Shown: positions 10,823 to 21,767 of the stretch, piece after piece
Layout of the letters: each line of letters starts with the position of its first letter
Numbering within the stretch: position 1 is the stretch's first letter
NCBI RefSeq assembly: GCF_958298935.1
Contig: NC_084934.1
Span: 2,978,501 to 3,042,500, forward strand
Direction: 5' to 3'
Origin: Phragmites australis
Lineage: Eukaryota > Streptophyta > Magnoliopsida > Poales > Poaceae
Length of the DNA stretch: 64,000 bases
Notes under the pieces: model-generated
What the model saw: the letters and a program-made list of their open reading frames with translations, nothing else
What the model was told of the DNA's origin: nothing
Databases searched by the model: none
Position numbers and translations under genes: made by a program

Positions 10823-12049
10823 TGTTGGAATCTTAATCGTAACAGTGAAGTACTCGTAACGGTGAGTGTAATAACAGTTTCTTCTTATTATTACAACAGC
10901 CAGGTGGAATGCTTATAGACATATCTCAACTACCTCGATCATCATTACATTTGTGTCCTTTATCTATAGAAATATTATTTTTAACCCTAAGAAATATCCT
11001 AGGGTATTATTGCCATGTACTATGTAGACCAAACATGTGTCCAAAATGACCGCACCTTGGATCTTCCTTCCAGGCTACTAGCGGATTCTCTCTAGTTACC
11101 TTTTCACCAGATTCTTGCTGACCCGCAGGCTTCTCTTGGGGTAGGAGTTCATTCTCTTGTCGAAGGTTCTTGTGTCGCACCTCTTCGCCCTCAAGGTTTT
11201 GTACCACTACGTGAAAAAACATCAAGGGTGACGAGTCATAAAGGACATAGGTGATGGGTCCGACACTTATCATCCCGAACGTGTCACTGATGACTTGTTA
11301 TTTGTGACGCCATTGAGATCATCAGTGACGGGTCATAACCATGACCCATCACCTATAAGCGTCTCCTGTGCGTTGTGGTGGTAGACATAAGTGACGGGTA
11401 ATCTATTCACTGGTCACTTATGTCCGTGACCCGTCACCTATAAGCGTCTCCCATGTGTTGGGGTGGCAGACACAAGTGACAGGTAATCTATTCATCCGTC
11501 ACTTATATCCTAATATAAGTGACGGGTAACCTAGTTACCCATCACATATGTCTATATATAAGTGACGGTAACCTAGTTATCCGTCACTTATGTGTAAGTT
11601 ATCATGCTGGATTGACCTGCTTTCTGGCTACATCCTGGAGCATAGCTAGGATTTAGCAGCCATTTTCTTCCTACAAACAACAGCAACGCCCAAATCCATA
11701 TCGACAAACACTAGGTAGAATAGTATTGATCACAGAATCGCAAAGGTTACAAAGTTCTAATCTATTCATTACAGAATCACAAATGTTACAAAGTTTCGAT
11801 CAACTCATATTACATAAGACGTCTCAACCTAGAGATTCTATAGTGGAACTCGTCGTGTGGGTTGATGACTTCAGACACCAAGAACTCGTCGATCCATTGT
11901 CGAAACTCTTGGAGTGCACCATCGTTGAAAAAAGAAGCTAAAAATCTTGCATAATTTGATGCGTAACCAATATCATATTATCATGGAACTAAACTAATTA
12001 CTGAAATTAGTTACAAATAATCTCATATTGAACTTACTTCATAGGATTT

Positions 12050-12785
12050 GATATCTTTCATGTGGAGCATGAGGAGCATGTTCCATGCAACATAGAATCT
12101 GTAGATGTTGCTCGGTGGTTGTTGGTGGCACTGCTGGAAAGAAAATTTAGTGTTAGATCAAAAGGAAAAAAAATAGCAATAGATAATATTTGATAATATG
12201 TTTGGTAGCACTTACTGCAAAGCTTGTCTTGTGTGTCAGTCTACGACCGACTTTCTCATTATAGTCAGGTTGAGCTCGAAGGTACTTGTCAAAAGCCATG
12301 CATAAAGATGGATCGATTAGGGAGTATTTGAATGTAAGAAAAGTTAAATATGTATTAAGTTAGGTAGAACTTACACGTCAAGGATTCCTTTTACAACGCT
12401 GTAATTACACTGTCTAAGTTTGCCTTTTTGCCTTATTGGTCTTGACGAGTATAGATAGAACACCAAGTCCCACTTGAGGCTAATGACCAGTAAGATCTAA
12501 TGATCACCGTTATTGTGGGCGCCTATCAGGTACTGAATTTTGGAATATTGTTGCATTGCCCTGGCCACTTGGTTCATAGCGTAGTCGGGGTGAAGTTAGA
12601 TGATGATATTGTAATGGCCTCAGGGTCATCAAGTGTCTACTGATAAGAACATAGTTAGATTCAAGACTTAATCGTATTAATTCATGAATATTCAGTTTCA
12701 AGGGATTTACAATGTGAAATAGCCGTAATAACGAAACGTCCAGGCCATCAAGGTTGAAGAGGTCGTATAAGTCATTGAAACCCAC
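12050..12785 (-). pseudogene. Ulp1-like (C48 family) gene of the CACTA element, degraded
   Basis: Read on the minus strand the pieces come in Ulp1 order. First is F-N-D-L-Y-D-L-F-N-L-D-G-L-D at about 12,780. Next is the histidine block D-H-stop-I-L-L-V-I-S-L-K-W with Y-L-Y-S at about 12,500. Then come Y-N-E-K-V-G-R-R-L and, at 12,130-12,060, C-H-Q-Q-P-P-S-N-I-Y-R-F-Y-V. C48 proteases use His, Asp and Cys. Here the His is followed by TAG (12,497-12,499) where Trp is usual, the usual L-D-S reads Y-S, and the expected Cys of the C-G-Y-Y-V motif is Tyr. Plant CACTA elements commonly carry such Ulp1-like genes; their role in transposition is unclear. This copy cannot be active. Confidence 0.7.
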
Positions 12786-12810
12786 AATGAAGTAGTTGTC
12801 TTCATTACTG

Positions 12811-12890
12811 AAGAGGTGTCGTCGTTGTACTATACGACTATGGATGTGGCAAGAGGTGTCGTCGTTGTACTATATGATTATGGATGTGGC
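12811..12890. repeat. 40-bp tandem duplication
   Basis: Two near-identical 40-bp units beginning AAGAGGTGTCGTCGTTGTAC at 12,811 and 12,851, inside the CACTA element interior. A simple local duplication; no function inferred. Confidence 0.9.
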
Positions 12891-13370
12891 ATTGTTGTCT
12901 CTAGAAGCCTACATGTAGTAATTATGCAGGTCGACATATGTTTTTTCCTCCCTTGTTATGCCATCTACTGTCATCATGGGATTCCCATATTGGAATTCAT
13001 GTTGGCACTAGTCCATGTTGCTCCAATGTTCATGGGCTTCTTTTTTCGGTACAATGGCCGTCGACATCTTTGGCAGGTGCTCCTTAGAGCCTTTCCTCTT
13101 GGCCTCCTTTTCGTTCTTCTTTGGACTCTATGGGGGAAACGGGATTGGATCATGAAGTGAGGCTGCCAGAGGCGGAGGAGAAGGTAGTGGAGCCAACTTC
13201 TCTGGAGGACGAGAAGGTAGCACCTTCTCTGGAAGTTGGGGCGCGGTTGTGTAATGAACTGTCACTAAATTGTGTCTCCTTTATCCATTTTTCACGTTGT
13301 ATACCCTTCATCCTTCGGTCCTTGCGTCCAAGCTTCGTTGCCCAAGCATTCCTTATTTCATGTTGTCAAC

Positions 13371-13744
13371 GATTGATAAACTGTCAATCTAACGAACTTG
13401 TTGAAGAATTGGGAGATACTTTAAGTAGACGAATTACAAGGGGAATACACATGAGTTTTTCGATAGGTTTGATTATTGTATTGATGTTACAAGGGTGTGT
13501 AGCTAGCCTAGATGGATCTAAATCTAGTTGGCGACTTCCTCTTTAGCTTTTGTTGGCTTGTCTCGCTTGTGGTGCTCTCTAATGATTTGTTCTTTTTTGC
13601 CTCCTCCTTCATAGGGCCCCTTGGCTCCATACGTATACGGGTGTGTCGTACATCCTCTGGACTCCTCATTCCTATTCTTGGAAATAAACCTTCTCAGTTA
13701 TGGAATGGCTTTAGTATCTACAGGTGGTTTGCATTCTTCTTGTG
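13371..13744. other. Unassigned region
   Basis: Short plus-strand frames (13,121-13,546 and 13,512-13,745) have no recognisable domain. Low-complexity TTGTTCTTTTTTGCC-type sequence. Probably degraded LTR-element sequence between the gypsy LTR and the PF04195 element. Confidence 0.3.
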
Positions 13745-14456
13745 ATCCCCATCCTAGAGATAAAGATATGCCCTGAGAATTAGAGGAAACCCTGGGGTAT
13801 ACAGATATGGTAATTATTTGTTATTCATCGTCAAGCCCCCAATCAGTACGTGAAATGAGTCTTCGATGGGTTAAGCATGTGGCCAGCAAAGATAAGCTTT
13901 TTGTCTGACCATGTCACCAAGTAGGACTTGGATCCCTGATTTGGGTGAAGCATCTAACTGGGGTTTCTAGTTTTCTACTCGGGATTCCGAACGCCTTTGA
14001 GTCCATAAGAGAGTTCTCGACAAGGTGTCCCATCCGGTTAGATTCTTTGTAAGCCTAGCCATTTGGAAGGAAAAAAGGCTTGTTAATGGTGAATTTTGAA
14101 AATGGAAACGTTGTAGCAGAGATTTTATATAGTGGTCAGAATCTTTTCCTGCCATAGTATCATGATTATGGTACCAGCACGAGGAGCTGAACTCCTCAGG
14201 GTATGGCGCCAACTGCCCCGTATGCGCTGGGCATTGAAGTGGACGTGACAATAAAGAGGGAGATCATGGCCCCGAGTTGTGTCACATCATCAGCCGAAAC
14301 GTCGTTTCCAGGAGCCGTCGCTCTGCATAAAGGCAAAGGGAGACCCGCTTCAATCTCCACTCTTTCGTCATCGACTGCTTTCCGTCACGCTCATCGTTTT
14401 CCTTGCGCCCCTGCTCCAAAATTCCCAAAAACCCTCTTCCCCCAATCTCTGCCACC
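13745..14456 (+). mobile_element. Upstream region of the PF04195 element copy 2
   Basis: Matches the complement of 1301-1870. It contains the GATATGCCCTGAGAATTAG block (13,764) and the segment CCATCCGGTTAGATTC (14,030). Just before the gene is a pyrimidine-rich stretch that looks like a 5' leader, ending GCCACCATGG, a strong plant/animal initiation context. Confidence 0.55.
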
Positions 14457-15221
14457 ATGGGCAAGAAGAGGATTGGGAAAGAGAGCTCCTCCTCGGATGA
14501 GATGATGAACGCAATCCTTGAATGGTAGGAGACAGAGATCATAGAGGAGGCTTTGGAGAAGGCCAAGAGCGAGGAGGTCATTCCTCCTAGGGTTCTAATC
14601 CCCTGGACGTCGGTGGTGGGGATGATGATTCTAAGCCTAGACACCCACAGCTCAGTGGTCTTCCTTGACTTCTTCCGCTGTGGCTTTGGCTTCCCTCCAT
14701 CTAGCTTCTTCCTCGAGGTACTGGCTTTCTATTGCCTGGAGCACATCCAGCTGAATCCCAATTCCATCATCATGCTAAGCATCTTTGTGCATTTGTGCGA
14801 GGCCTTTCTTGGCTTTCGTCCATTCCAAAACCTCTTCCGGTACCTCTATGTTCTAAACAAGCTTTAGAATATGGTCACTGGTGGCACTAGATTCTAGCTC
14901 CGAGAAGTAAAGTTAAAAGAGTACATCAATTTCACCGCCAAGTCCTCCTGTTTGGGTTGGCACAAGAAGTGGTTCTGCTGCCAACTTGGTCCGAAGGGAC
15001 TTCCTTACCAGGGCTTGCCGCTACTATCAAGGGCCGCTTGGACAGAGGAGCCAGTGATGACCACTCTTCATTGGAATCTTATTAGGAAGATCTTGGACCT
15101 AAAGGAGAGAAACCTAACAGCATATGATGTTGCCAAGGACTTCATTAAGCGACGCCTTAGTCCTCTAAAGTCGAGGATTGCCGGACCTTGGCTATTTCCA
15201 GTTGGATTGGATTCCGCCTGA
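14457..15221 (+). pseudogene. PF04195 'putative gypsy type transposon' protein, copy 2
   Basis: ATG at 14,457 in a perfect GCCACCATGG context opens a single frame that runs 765 bases without a frameshift. It has stops at 14,526 (TAG after W), 14,865 and the F-stop-L-R of about 14,895, and ends at a TGA (15,219-15,221). Modules in order are: an acidic/serine N-terminus; F-F-R-C-G-F-G-F-P-P-S-S-F-F; L-N-P-N-S-I; L-C-E-A-F-L-G-F; G-W-H-K-K-W-F; and D-V-A-K-D-F-I-K-R. These define the Transposase_28 family of gypsy-type elements. The copia element at 15,229-21,762 is inserted a few bases downstream. The clean frame with only base-substitution stops suggests decay by point mutation. Confidence 0.85.
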
Positions 15222-15228
15222 GAAGGTG

Positions 15229-17050
15229 GGTAGGACTGAGAATGGTGACTAGAGGGGGGTGAATAGGTGCCTCAACCAATTTCTTTCGAAACAGATGACC
15301 TTCTCTTATTTTATCACCCAACACACCTCAAAACATAGAATAGAAGCAAGAAGCCAAGACAAACAAATCACAGCAAGAGATTCTTCATGGAACCATGACT
15401 CTCATGGATGTATATAAACACTACGTTCCATTAAAATACATTCCAAGAGTCATGGCCATAAAAATATTGCAACTTGAGAAAGAACCACTTAGAATCAAGT
15501 CAATAGGTGAAGAAATTCTTCAAGTTGATATATCTAGAGGCAAGGGAGATTCAAGACCATTCTGAAAGTGAATTTTATGCCTCTAGCAACATGAATAACA
15601 ACTTCAAGATGAAATAAAAATCATCTCTTAACTAAAGATGAAAACTTGCATCAAAAACCGAAAGACTTGCAGCAAAACAAGGAAGCCAATAGAAGGGGAC
15701 TAGAAGGAGATGAATACAAGCATAAAGAGCAACATGATCTTCATAACTTGTAGAGCACAACCCTCTTTTCAGTAGATTAAAAAAGTATTTTGCTCACAAA
15801 GCTGTCACCTAATACATAGGCTAAGCACTCCTCTCACCCTTCTAAAACCCTAGCTGACAACTCTCAAATGGCTGGCTCACACCACTCCTATAGCCCTACC
15901 CCTCTATTTATAGGCCTAAGGAGTTACTTAGCCCTTAAGATTTCTTAGCTTCGTCTCGGCGCAAGCTTCATGTCATTTGAGGCCAAATTGCGAAACTGTC
16001 TTGCATGCTTCTCAAGCAGGACTCACTGTCACTTGCTTACACCTTAAGCAAGCATCCCGATGTCGACACGTATACTCTGTCTTCTGATCTTGACTGTCGG
16101 CAAGTCTCTCCTGCTCCCAATCCCTCGGGCCATCTTGTCACTTGCACTTGCATCCCCATTGTTTGACTTTGCCAACCCACCGTCTTCATCCACTTTTCCA
16201 CGCTCCACTTGCTCTTCATGTGTACCGCAAGGATCATCCGTGACTCCTCTTGGCCTCCTCGATGGTCCGGAAGCAAGTACCCTGCTTAGCCCCGATCATC
16301 CCATTGTCGGCCGCCAAGTTACATCCATTACCTATACATCGTGAGACAAGCAAACATATACCTCCAACTCCATAGATAAGCACAAGGTCCAGTTAGCCAG
16401 CATTAAAATCGTTGTTGAAACACATCATTCAAAAAATATGAACATCGGATGATCCGGTGTTACCGCTAGTACAAGCACCGGATCATTTGATGTGTACATC
16501 TCTCTTCTGCTCTTAAAACCTCCTGGAAAACCCTCCAGTTAAGCCTTCGGTGTCTACATTGTCTATCACTAGACTATCCCAGTGTGTACAACCCCACCAG
16601 ACACCCCATTTTGCAACCTCTTTGGAACAAATACTCTGGTGTAGCCTCTGGTGTACACACTGCTCATCACTGAAACATCCGGTGTGTGGAATAGCACCAG
16701 ACATACTTTGCAACCTCTCTGGAAAAAAATGGTTTAGTGAAGCATCTGGTGTTCACATTTTTCATCACCAGACTGTCTGGTGTACACTTCAATTTTTGCT
16801 TCTACATTGAAATGCTCTAGTGTTTGCAGTGCCCCATCGTCAGATCATCTGGCGTGTACAAAATCGCCAACGACGGACCATCCGGTAAGGTAAATTTTCC
16901 TTGACTCAGAGACAAAATTGCCAACTCTGTTTCTCTGCAATTTTGGTTAGTCATCATCATAATTGCAATTTATAAACATTAAACCAAATCAACAACCTTG
17001 TCAATCACTCATCACATATAAGCCAAGTCATATTTTAACTTGGTTTCTCA
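15229..17050 (-). repeat. 3' LTR of the SIRE-like element (1.82 kb)
   Basis: On the plus strand it begins GGTAGGACTGAGAATGG and ends AACTTGGTTTCTCA, so the LTR starts TGAGAAACC on the coding strand. It matches 19,926-21,762 over nearly its whole length. 16,440-16,890 holds several imperfect GGATCATCCGG-type palindromes. A short frame at 16,060-16,344 is not a gene. Confidence 0.9.
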
Positions 17051-17065
17051 ATCTCTCCCTTGATG
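17051..17065 (-). promoter_or_regulatory. Polypurine tract
   Basis: On the minus strand the sequence just upstream of the 3' LTR reads CATCAAGGGAGAGAT. A purine run in this position primes plus-strand DNA synthesis in LTR retrotransposons. Position and composition are the evidence. Confidence 0.75.
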
Positions 17066-18275
17066 AGTGCATTCACAACTCTCAAAGCACAAAGATTTTG
17101 GTTTGAAGAATTTTAAACAAGAGAGCTCATCCAAGTGACCAAAAGCTAAAGAAAGATCAAACCGAGGTCAATTGGCATAAGAAGATTGCATAAGCCCGAA
17201 AAGAATCAGAGACAAGCCAAAAATGCAAAAACTCCCCCTTGATGAATGCACTTTTTTCATTACACAAGGTTGTTCTTTGTGATTTAGTGCATATTTTCTC
17301 CCCAAAAGCTTAGTGCATATTTCCTCCCCCTTTGGCAATGCATGAACAAGCAAACCTAATGAGCTTCCACAAGTATATCACAAAGCATTTGTAAAAGCTA
17401 GAGACATCAAAGGGTTATGGAGAGTAGACTGTAGAGCTCGTAATCGCATAGAGGCTCAAAAAGAGACAGTGACATAAGAGTATGAAGCTTTACAAGCTGA
17501 GCCTGAAGAATTATTGGTGCATTTAAGTTCACATAGCCAAATCATATTAAAAGTGACCACCACATAAGCATCCACTCGTGTCGAGGCAATACAAGCATTA
17601 AGAACTAGAAAACTTTAATCTCGAGCTAGGCATTCAAGTTTCATGACAGTAGGCTTTGCAAATGCATACATATGAAACCAAGACTTAGGTACAGTTCTTT
17701 GTATTTTATTTTATGCTCAAGTTGCCTCTTATCCAAGCGAAGTGTTGCACGACTGGGTACAACAAACACCTTGAGGCTTCAAGAGAACCATATTGGATCA
17801 CATTGTAGCACAAGAAGCTTGATTGCTCAAGATTATTCAAAATTGCACAAATTATTAAGTTTTTCACAAGATTATGTCAAGTAGTGTCTTTGCGACACAA
17901 GAAACATATGTTCCCCCAAGGTTCAATCATGAGCTAAAAATTTGACAAAGACAGAAAACATAATGTAATGTTCCTCAATTGACAGTCTTGAACCAATAAA
18001 CCTAAACAAGATAATCATCAAACTAGCCTTAACACAAGCATTGACTAAGCTAAATCAATTACAAACATGGTGATCAAGAATGTAGCATTTTATAGTCTAC
18101 ATGATTCATTAAATAGCCACATTTCATCTTAAGGAAAGCTAGCTTGCTTGAAATATTTAATGTCAAAGCATCAAGAGGAGCCTAAGTTTAAAAGCTTGCT
18201 CTACTCAACTCAGTCCAAATTCAAGATTAGCAACTGAAAACGCTAGTCCTGCAAGTCAAAGTTCCACCACTATGA
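17066..18275 (-). other. Spacer between RNase H and 3' LTR of the copia element
   Basis: AT-rich noncoding sequence on the coding (minus) strand with no frame that can be related to an envelope-like or other protein. A long spacer before the 3' LTR is known in SIRE-type elements. Nothing else is recognisable here. Confidence 0.5.
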
Positions 18276-19927
18276 TTATCTTATAAGATGCCATGAAATA
18301 CAAATGTAATAAAAGTAAGATAGAGTATATGCAATGGCAACTCCCCCACATATAATATCATAGGGATGACACACTCTAAGCTCTACCCTCAGATAGGCAA
18401 ATTTAGTTGCATCTAGATGCGTGGTAAAGATATCTGTAAGCTGGTGTTGGGTATATATGTATCTCAAGTTAATGTCTCCCTTTTCATTGTGGTCTTGCAA
18501 TAAGTGAACTCTCACATCTATGTTTTTGGTTCTGGAGTGCTGGACTGGGTTATGGGCTATGCTTATGGTGCTGGTGTTGTCACAGAAAAGTGACACACTC
18601 TTGAAGTCTAACCCAAAACCCCTCAAGGTAGCAACCATCCATAAAATCTGATAACAACAGTTAGTGGCAGCAACATATTCAGCTTTAGCTGTTGACTATG
18701 CAACATTAGACTGTTTGCGAAAATACCAACAAACAAGAGAGGTACCCAAGAAGGGAGGAGCTTTAGCTGGTCCTGTCATCCTTAGGTACAGGAGGGAGTC
18801 AATCAAGCTCATGTAGTCCCACTAGTCTACCTCCTCGCTATTTTCACCTATATCAAGCACAGTTGAGGTAGCCATTAGTGTTGCCAACGACTTCGCATCA
18901 CTCATGTTGAACTTCTTTAGTAGATCCTTGGTGTACTTTGTTTGGTGGATGAATGTACCTTGCTTGCATTGTCTGATTTGAAGCCCAAGGAAGAATTTGA
19001 GCTCGCCCATCATCGACATCTCAAATTCTCTGCTCATAGTTTCTGCAAACTTGGCCACAAGAGCATGAGAAGAGCCACAAACAATGACATCATCCATGTA
19101 TATTTGAACAAGTAGGAAATCATTGTCATGTTTGAAGATAAACAAAATTTTATCCATCGACCCCATCACATACCCATGCTCTAACAAGGACTTGAGCCTA
19201 TCATACCAAGCCTTAAGTGCCTGCTTAAGCCGATACAAAGCCTTCTGAAACTTGTATATTCTCTGAGAGTATTTGAGGTGCTTGAAACCTAGGGGTTGCT
19301 TGACATAGACCTCTTACTCTATGAACCCATTTAGGAAAGCATTTTGCCATCCATTGGATACAACATGAAACCCTTAGATGCCAAAAATTCATGGAAAATC
19401 CTAATGGCTTATAGTCTACCTACAGTTGTAATAGTCTCCCTAAAGTCTATCCCCTCTATTTGAGTAAAACCCTAGGCTACAAGTCTAGCTTTGCTTCTCA
19501 CTATAGACCCATCCTCTGCTACTTATTTTTTAAACCCATTTTTTTTGGGGGGGGGGGGGGGTGGCTCTACAAGGACGCAAACTTGGTTTCTCTCAAAGTT
19601 TTCTAGTTCTTCATGCATTGCATTGACCCAATTTGAATAAAAAAGAGCGTGTCCAATATCATAGGGCTCAAAAGAGGCAACAAATACAAAATCTATGAAA
19701 TGAGCATGTTGAGCACATTTGGATCTTGCTACCCTCTCACCAAGGTCACCGATCATCAGCTGTGGGGGATGTATCCATTGAACATATTTAGGAGCCTCAC
19801 GCCATGAGATGATCTCCCCCTCAAATACTGTTGGTGCAAGCTCGAAAGCAGCTGAAGTGGAAGTGAGGGCTGTAGGACCCTCTGCTGGTGTCGAAGAAGC
19901 AAGAGTTAGCTCGGAAGTAGGCTCCAT
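18276..19927 (-). pseudogene. Copia RT and RNase H, remnant pol
   Basis: On the minus strand, 19,927-19,523 encodes the region before RT (ending W-V-N-A-M-H-E-E-L-E-N-F-E-R-N, then V-L-V-E-P-P). The RT core at 19,238-18,822 has Y-R-L-K-Q-A-L-K-A-W-Y and an intact catalytic Y-M-D-D (V-Q-I-Y-M-D-D-V-I-V). RNase H at 18,638-18,276 has C-D-N-T-S and the A-H-N-P-V-Q-H-S-R-T-K-N-I-D motif. Stops break the part between 19,520 and 19,240, which also contains a 12-base G run (near 19,550). The 5' LTR abuts this fragment at 19,926, so gag, protease and integrase have been deleted. Confidence 0.9.
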
Positions 19928-21762
19928 TAAAACACATTCAAAGAGTCATTGCCAGAAAAGGATGTATATGAATGCTAGGTTCCATTAAAAGACATTCCAA
20001 GAGTCATTGCCACAAAAGGATTGCAACCTGAGAAATAACCACATAGAATCAATAATCAAGTCACCGAGTGAAGAAGTTCTTCAAGTTTATAGATCTAGAG
20101 GCAAGAAAGATTCAAGACCACCTGAGAGTAAATTTTATGCCTCTAGCAACAAAAAGAACAACTTCGAGATGATGGAAAAATTAGCTCTTAACCACAAATG
20201 AAAACTTGCACTGAATCCGAAAGACTTATAGCAAAACATGGAAGCCAATTAAAGGAGATTAGAAGGAGATGGATATAAGCATAAAGAGCAATATGATCTT
20301 AATAACTTGCAAATGACAACCCTCTTTTCAGCAGATTAAAAAAGTATTTTGTTCACAAAAGCTCTTACCAATACATAGGCTAAGCACTCCTCTCACCCTT
20401 CTAAAACCCTAGCATACAACTCTCACATCGCTAGCTCATACCTCTCCTACAGTCCTACCCCTCTATTTATAGGCCTAAGGAGGTTACTTAGCCCTTAAGT
20501 TTTCTTGTTTCTAAAATACCCCTTTCTTTTAATGCACTCCTACCTACCATCGGGGCATTTTGATCCATCATTTACTTTGTCCATCGAACGACCGTGGTGT
20601 CTTCATGACTTAGCTTTTCCCCGATGCAAGCCTTGCGATGATGCCATGTGCACACCATCCTTCTGTGGTTTGAGGCCAACCCGCGAAACTATTTTGCACG
20701 CTTCTCAAAGTGTGACTCATTACCACTTGCGATCTTCACTGCCAACAAGTCTCTCCCGCTCCTGATCCCTCGGGCCACCTTGTCACTTGCACCGGCATCC
20801 CTCTCCCGCTCCCGATCCCTCGAGCCACCTTATTACTTGCACCGGCATCCCTTCACTTGACTTTGTAAACACACCGTGCGCATCCACTTTTCCACACTCC
20901 ACTTTCTCTTCATGTGTACCGCTAGGATCACTCTTGACTCCACCCGACCTCCTCGATCGTCTAGCACCAAGCACCTCACTTAGCCCTGATCATCACATCG
21001 TCGGCCTCCAAGTTGCATCCATTACCTACTCATCATGAGATAAGCAAACACGTATCTCCAGCTCCATAGATAAGCACAAGGTCTAGTTAGCCATCATCAA
21101 AATCCCTGTTCAAACACATCACAGAGAAAACATGAACACTGGATGATCCAGTGTTACCACCAATACAAGCACTGGACCATCCGGTGTGTACATCTCTCTT
21201 CTTCTCTGGAAACCTCCTGGAAAACCCTCCGGTGAAGCCTTCGATATATACACTATCTGTCACTAGACTATACAGTGTGTACAACCACACAAGACACCCC
21301 ATTTTGCAAACTCTTTGGAACAAATACTCTGGTGTAGCCTCCGTGTACACACTACTTGTCACTAGACATCCGGCATGTGGAACAACACGAAACATGCTTT
21401 GCAACCTCTCTAACAAATGGCTCGGTGAAGGATCCGGTGTTCACATTTCTCATCACCGGACCATCCGTGTACACACTTTAATTTTTTCTTCTGCACTGAA
21501 ATGCTCTGGTGTTCTCAATGCCCCATTAATGGATCATTCGGTGTGTACAAAATCGCCAGCGCTGGACCATCCGTTGAGGAAAATTTTTCTGGACTTAGAG
21601 ACAAAATGGCCAACTCCATTTTCTCTTCAACTTTGATTAGTCATGATCATAATTGTAATACATAAATATGCTCATGCAATGCCAAAATTATCAAACCAAA
21701 TCAACAACCTTGTCAATCATTCACTACATATAAACCAAGGAATATTTCAACTTGGTTTCTCA
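19926..21762 (-). repeat. 5' LTR of the SIRE-like element, 3' end truncated
   Basis: Matches 15,407-17,050. About 180 bases at its inner end, corresponding to 15,229-15,406, are missing. A ~50-base block around CCATTAAAACACATTC is duplicated at 19,925-19,995. The outer end ACTTGGTTTCTCA is intact and is followed by the AGGTG target duplication. The two LTRs differ by many substitutions and small indels, so the insertion is not recent. Confidence 0.88.
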
Positions 21763-21767
21763 AGGTG

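Larger units (their letters stand above)
11205..13301 (-). mobile_element. CACTA (En/Spm-like) element, 2.1 kb, GTGACGGGT family
   Basis: The left end is CACTACGTGAAAAAAC and the right end is TTTTTCACGTTGTA, the complement of the left with two changes. The 3-bp target TAC is duplicated at 11,202-11,204 and 13,302-13,304. The uninterrupted LTR at 38,057-38,718 has a single TAC at this site. Subterminal arrays at 11,225-11,590 consist of GTGACGGGT / ACCCGTCAC units in both orientations. The interior carries a decayed Ulp1-like gene on the minus strand but no TNP2 transposase, so the element is non-autonomous. Confidence 0.92.
10823..13370 (-). mobile_element. Gypsy LTR (partial), split by a CACTA element
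   Basis: The left end TGTTGGAATCTTAATC matches the LTR at 38,057-38,718 (TGTTGGGATCTTGATC). The match continues to 11,204 (for example CTTCTCTTGGGGTAGG at 11,132), resumes after the CACTA element at 13,302 (CCCTTCATCCTTC) and fades by about 13,370. The last ~220 bases of the LTR are missing. No adjacent coding domain belongs to it, so it is a solo or truncated LTR. Confidence 0.8.
15229..21762 (-). mobile_element. SIRE-like Ty1/copia retrotransposon with internal deletion
   Basis: Flanked by a perfect 5-bp target duplication AGGTG (15,224-15,228 and 21,763-21,767). It has two ~1.8 kb LTRs, 15,229-17,050 and 19,926-21,762, with the coding strand on minus. The LTR edge reads GGTAGGACTGAG here and TGTAGGACTGAG in the related LTR at 57,989. 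Between the LTRs only a polypurine tract, a spacer, RNase H and most of RT remain. The end of the 5' LTR, the primer site, gag, protease and integrase are missing. It cannot move by itself. The long LTRs and grass context suggest the SIRE/Maximus group (inferred). Confidence 0.92.

Noticed and set aside
16060..16344. ORF pair in the copia LTR as a gene
   Set aside because: The equivalent region of the other LTR (20,648-21,038) is open only in part and the frame is not conserved.
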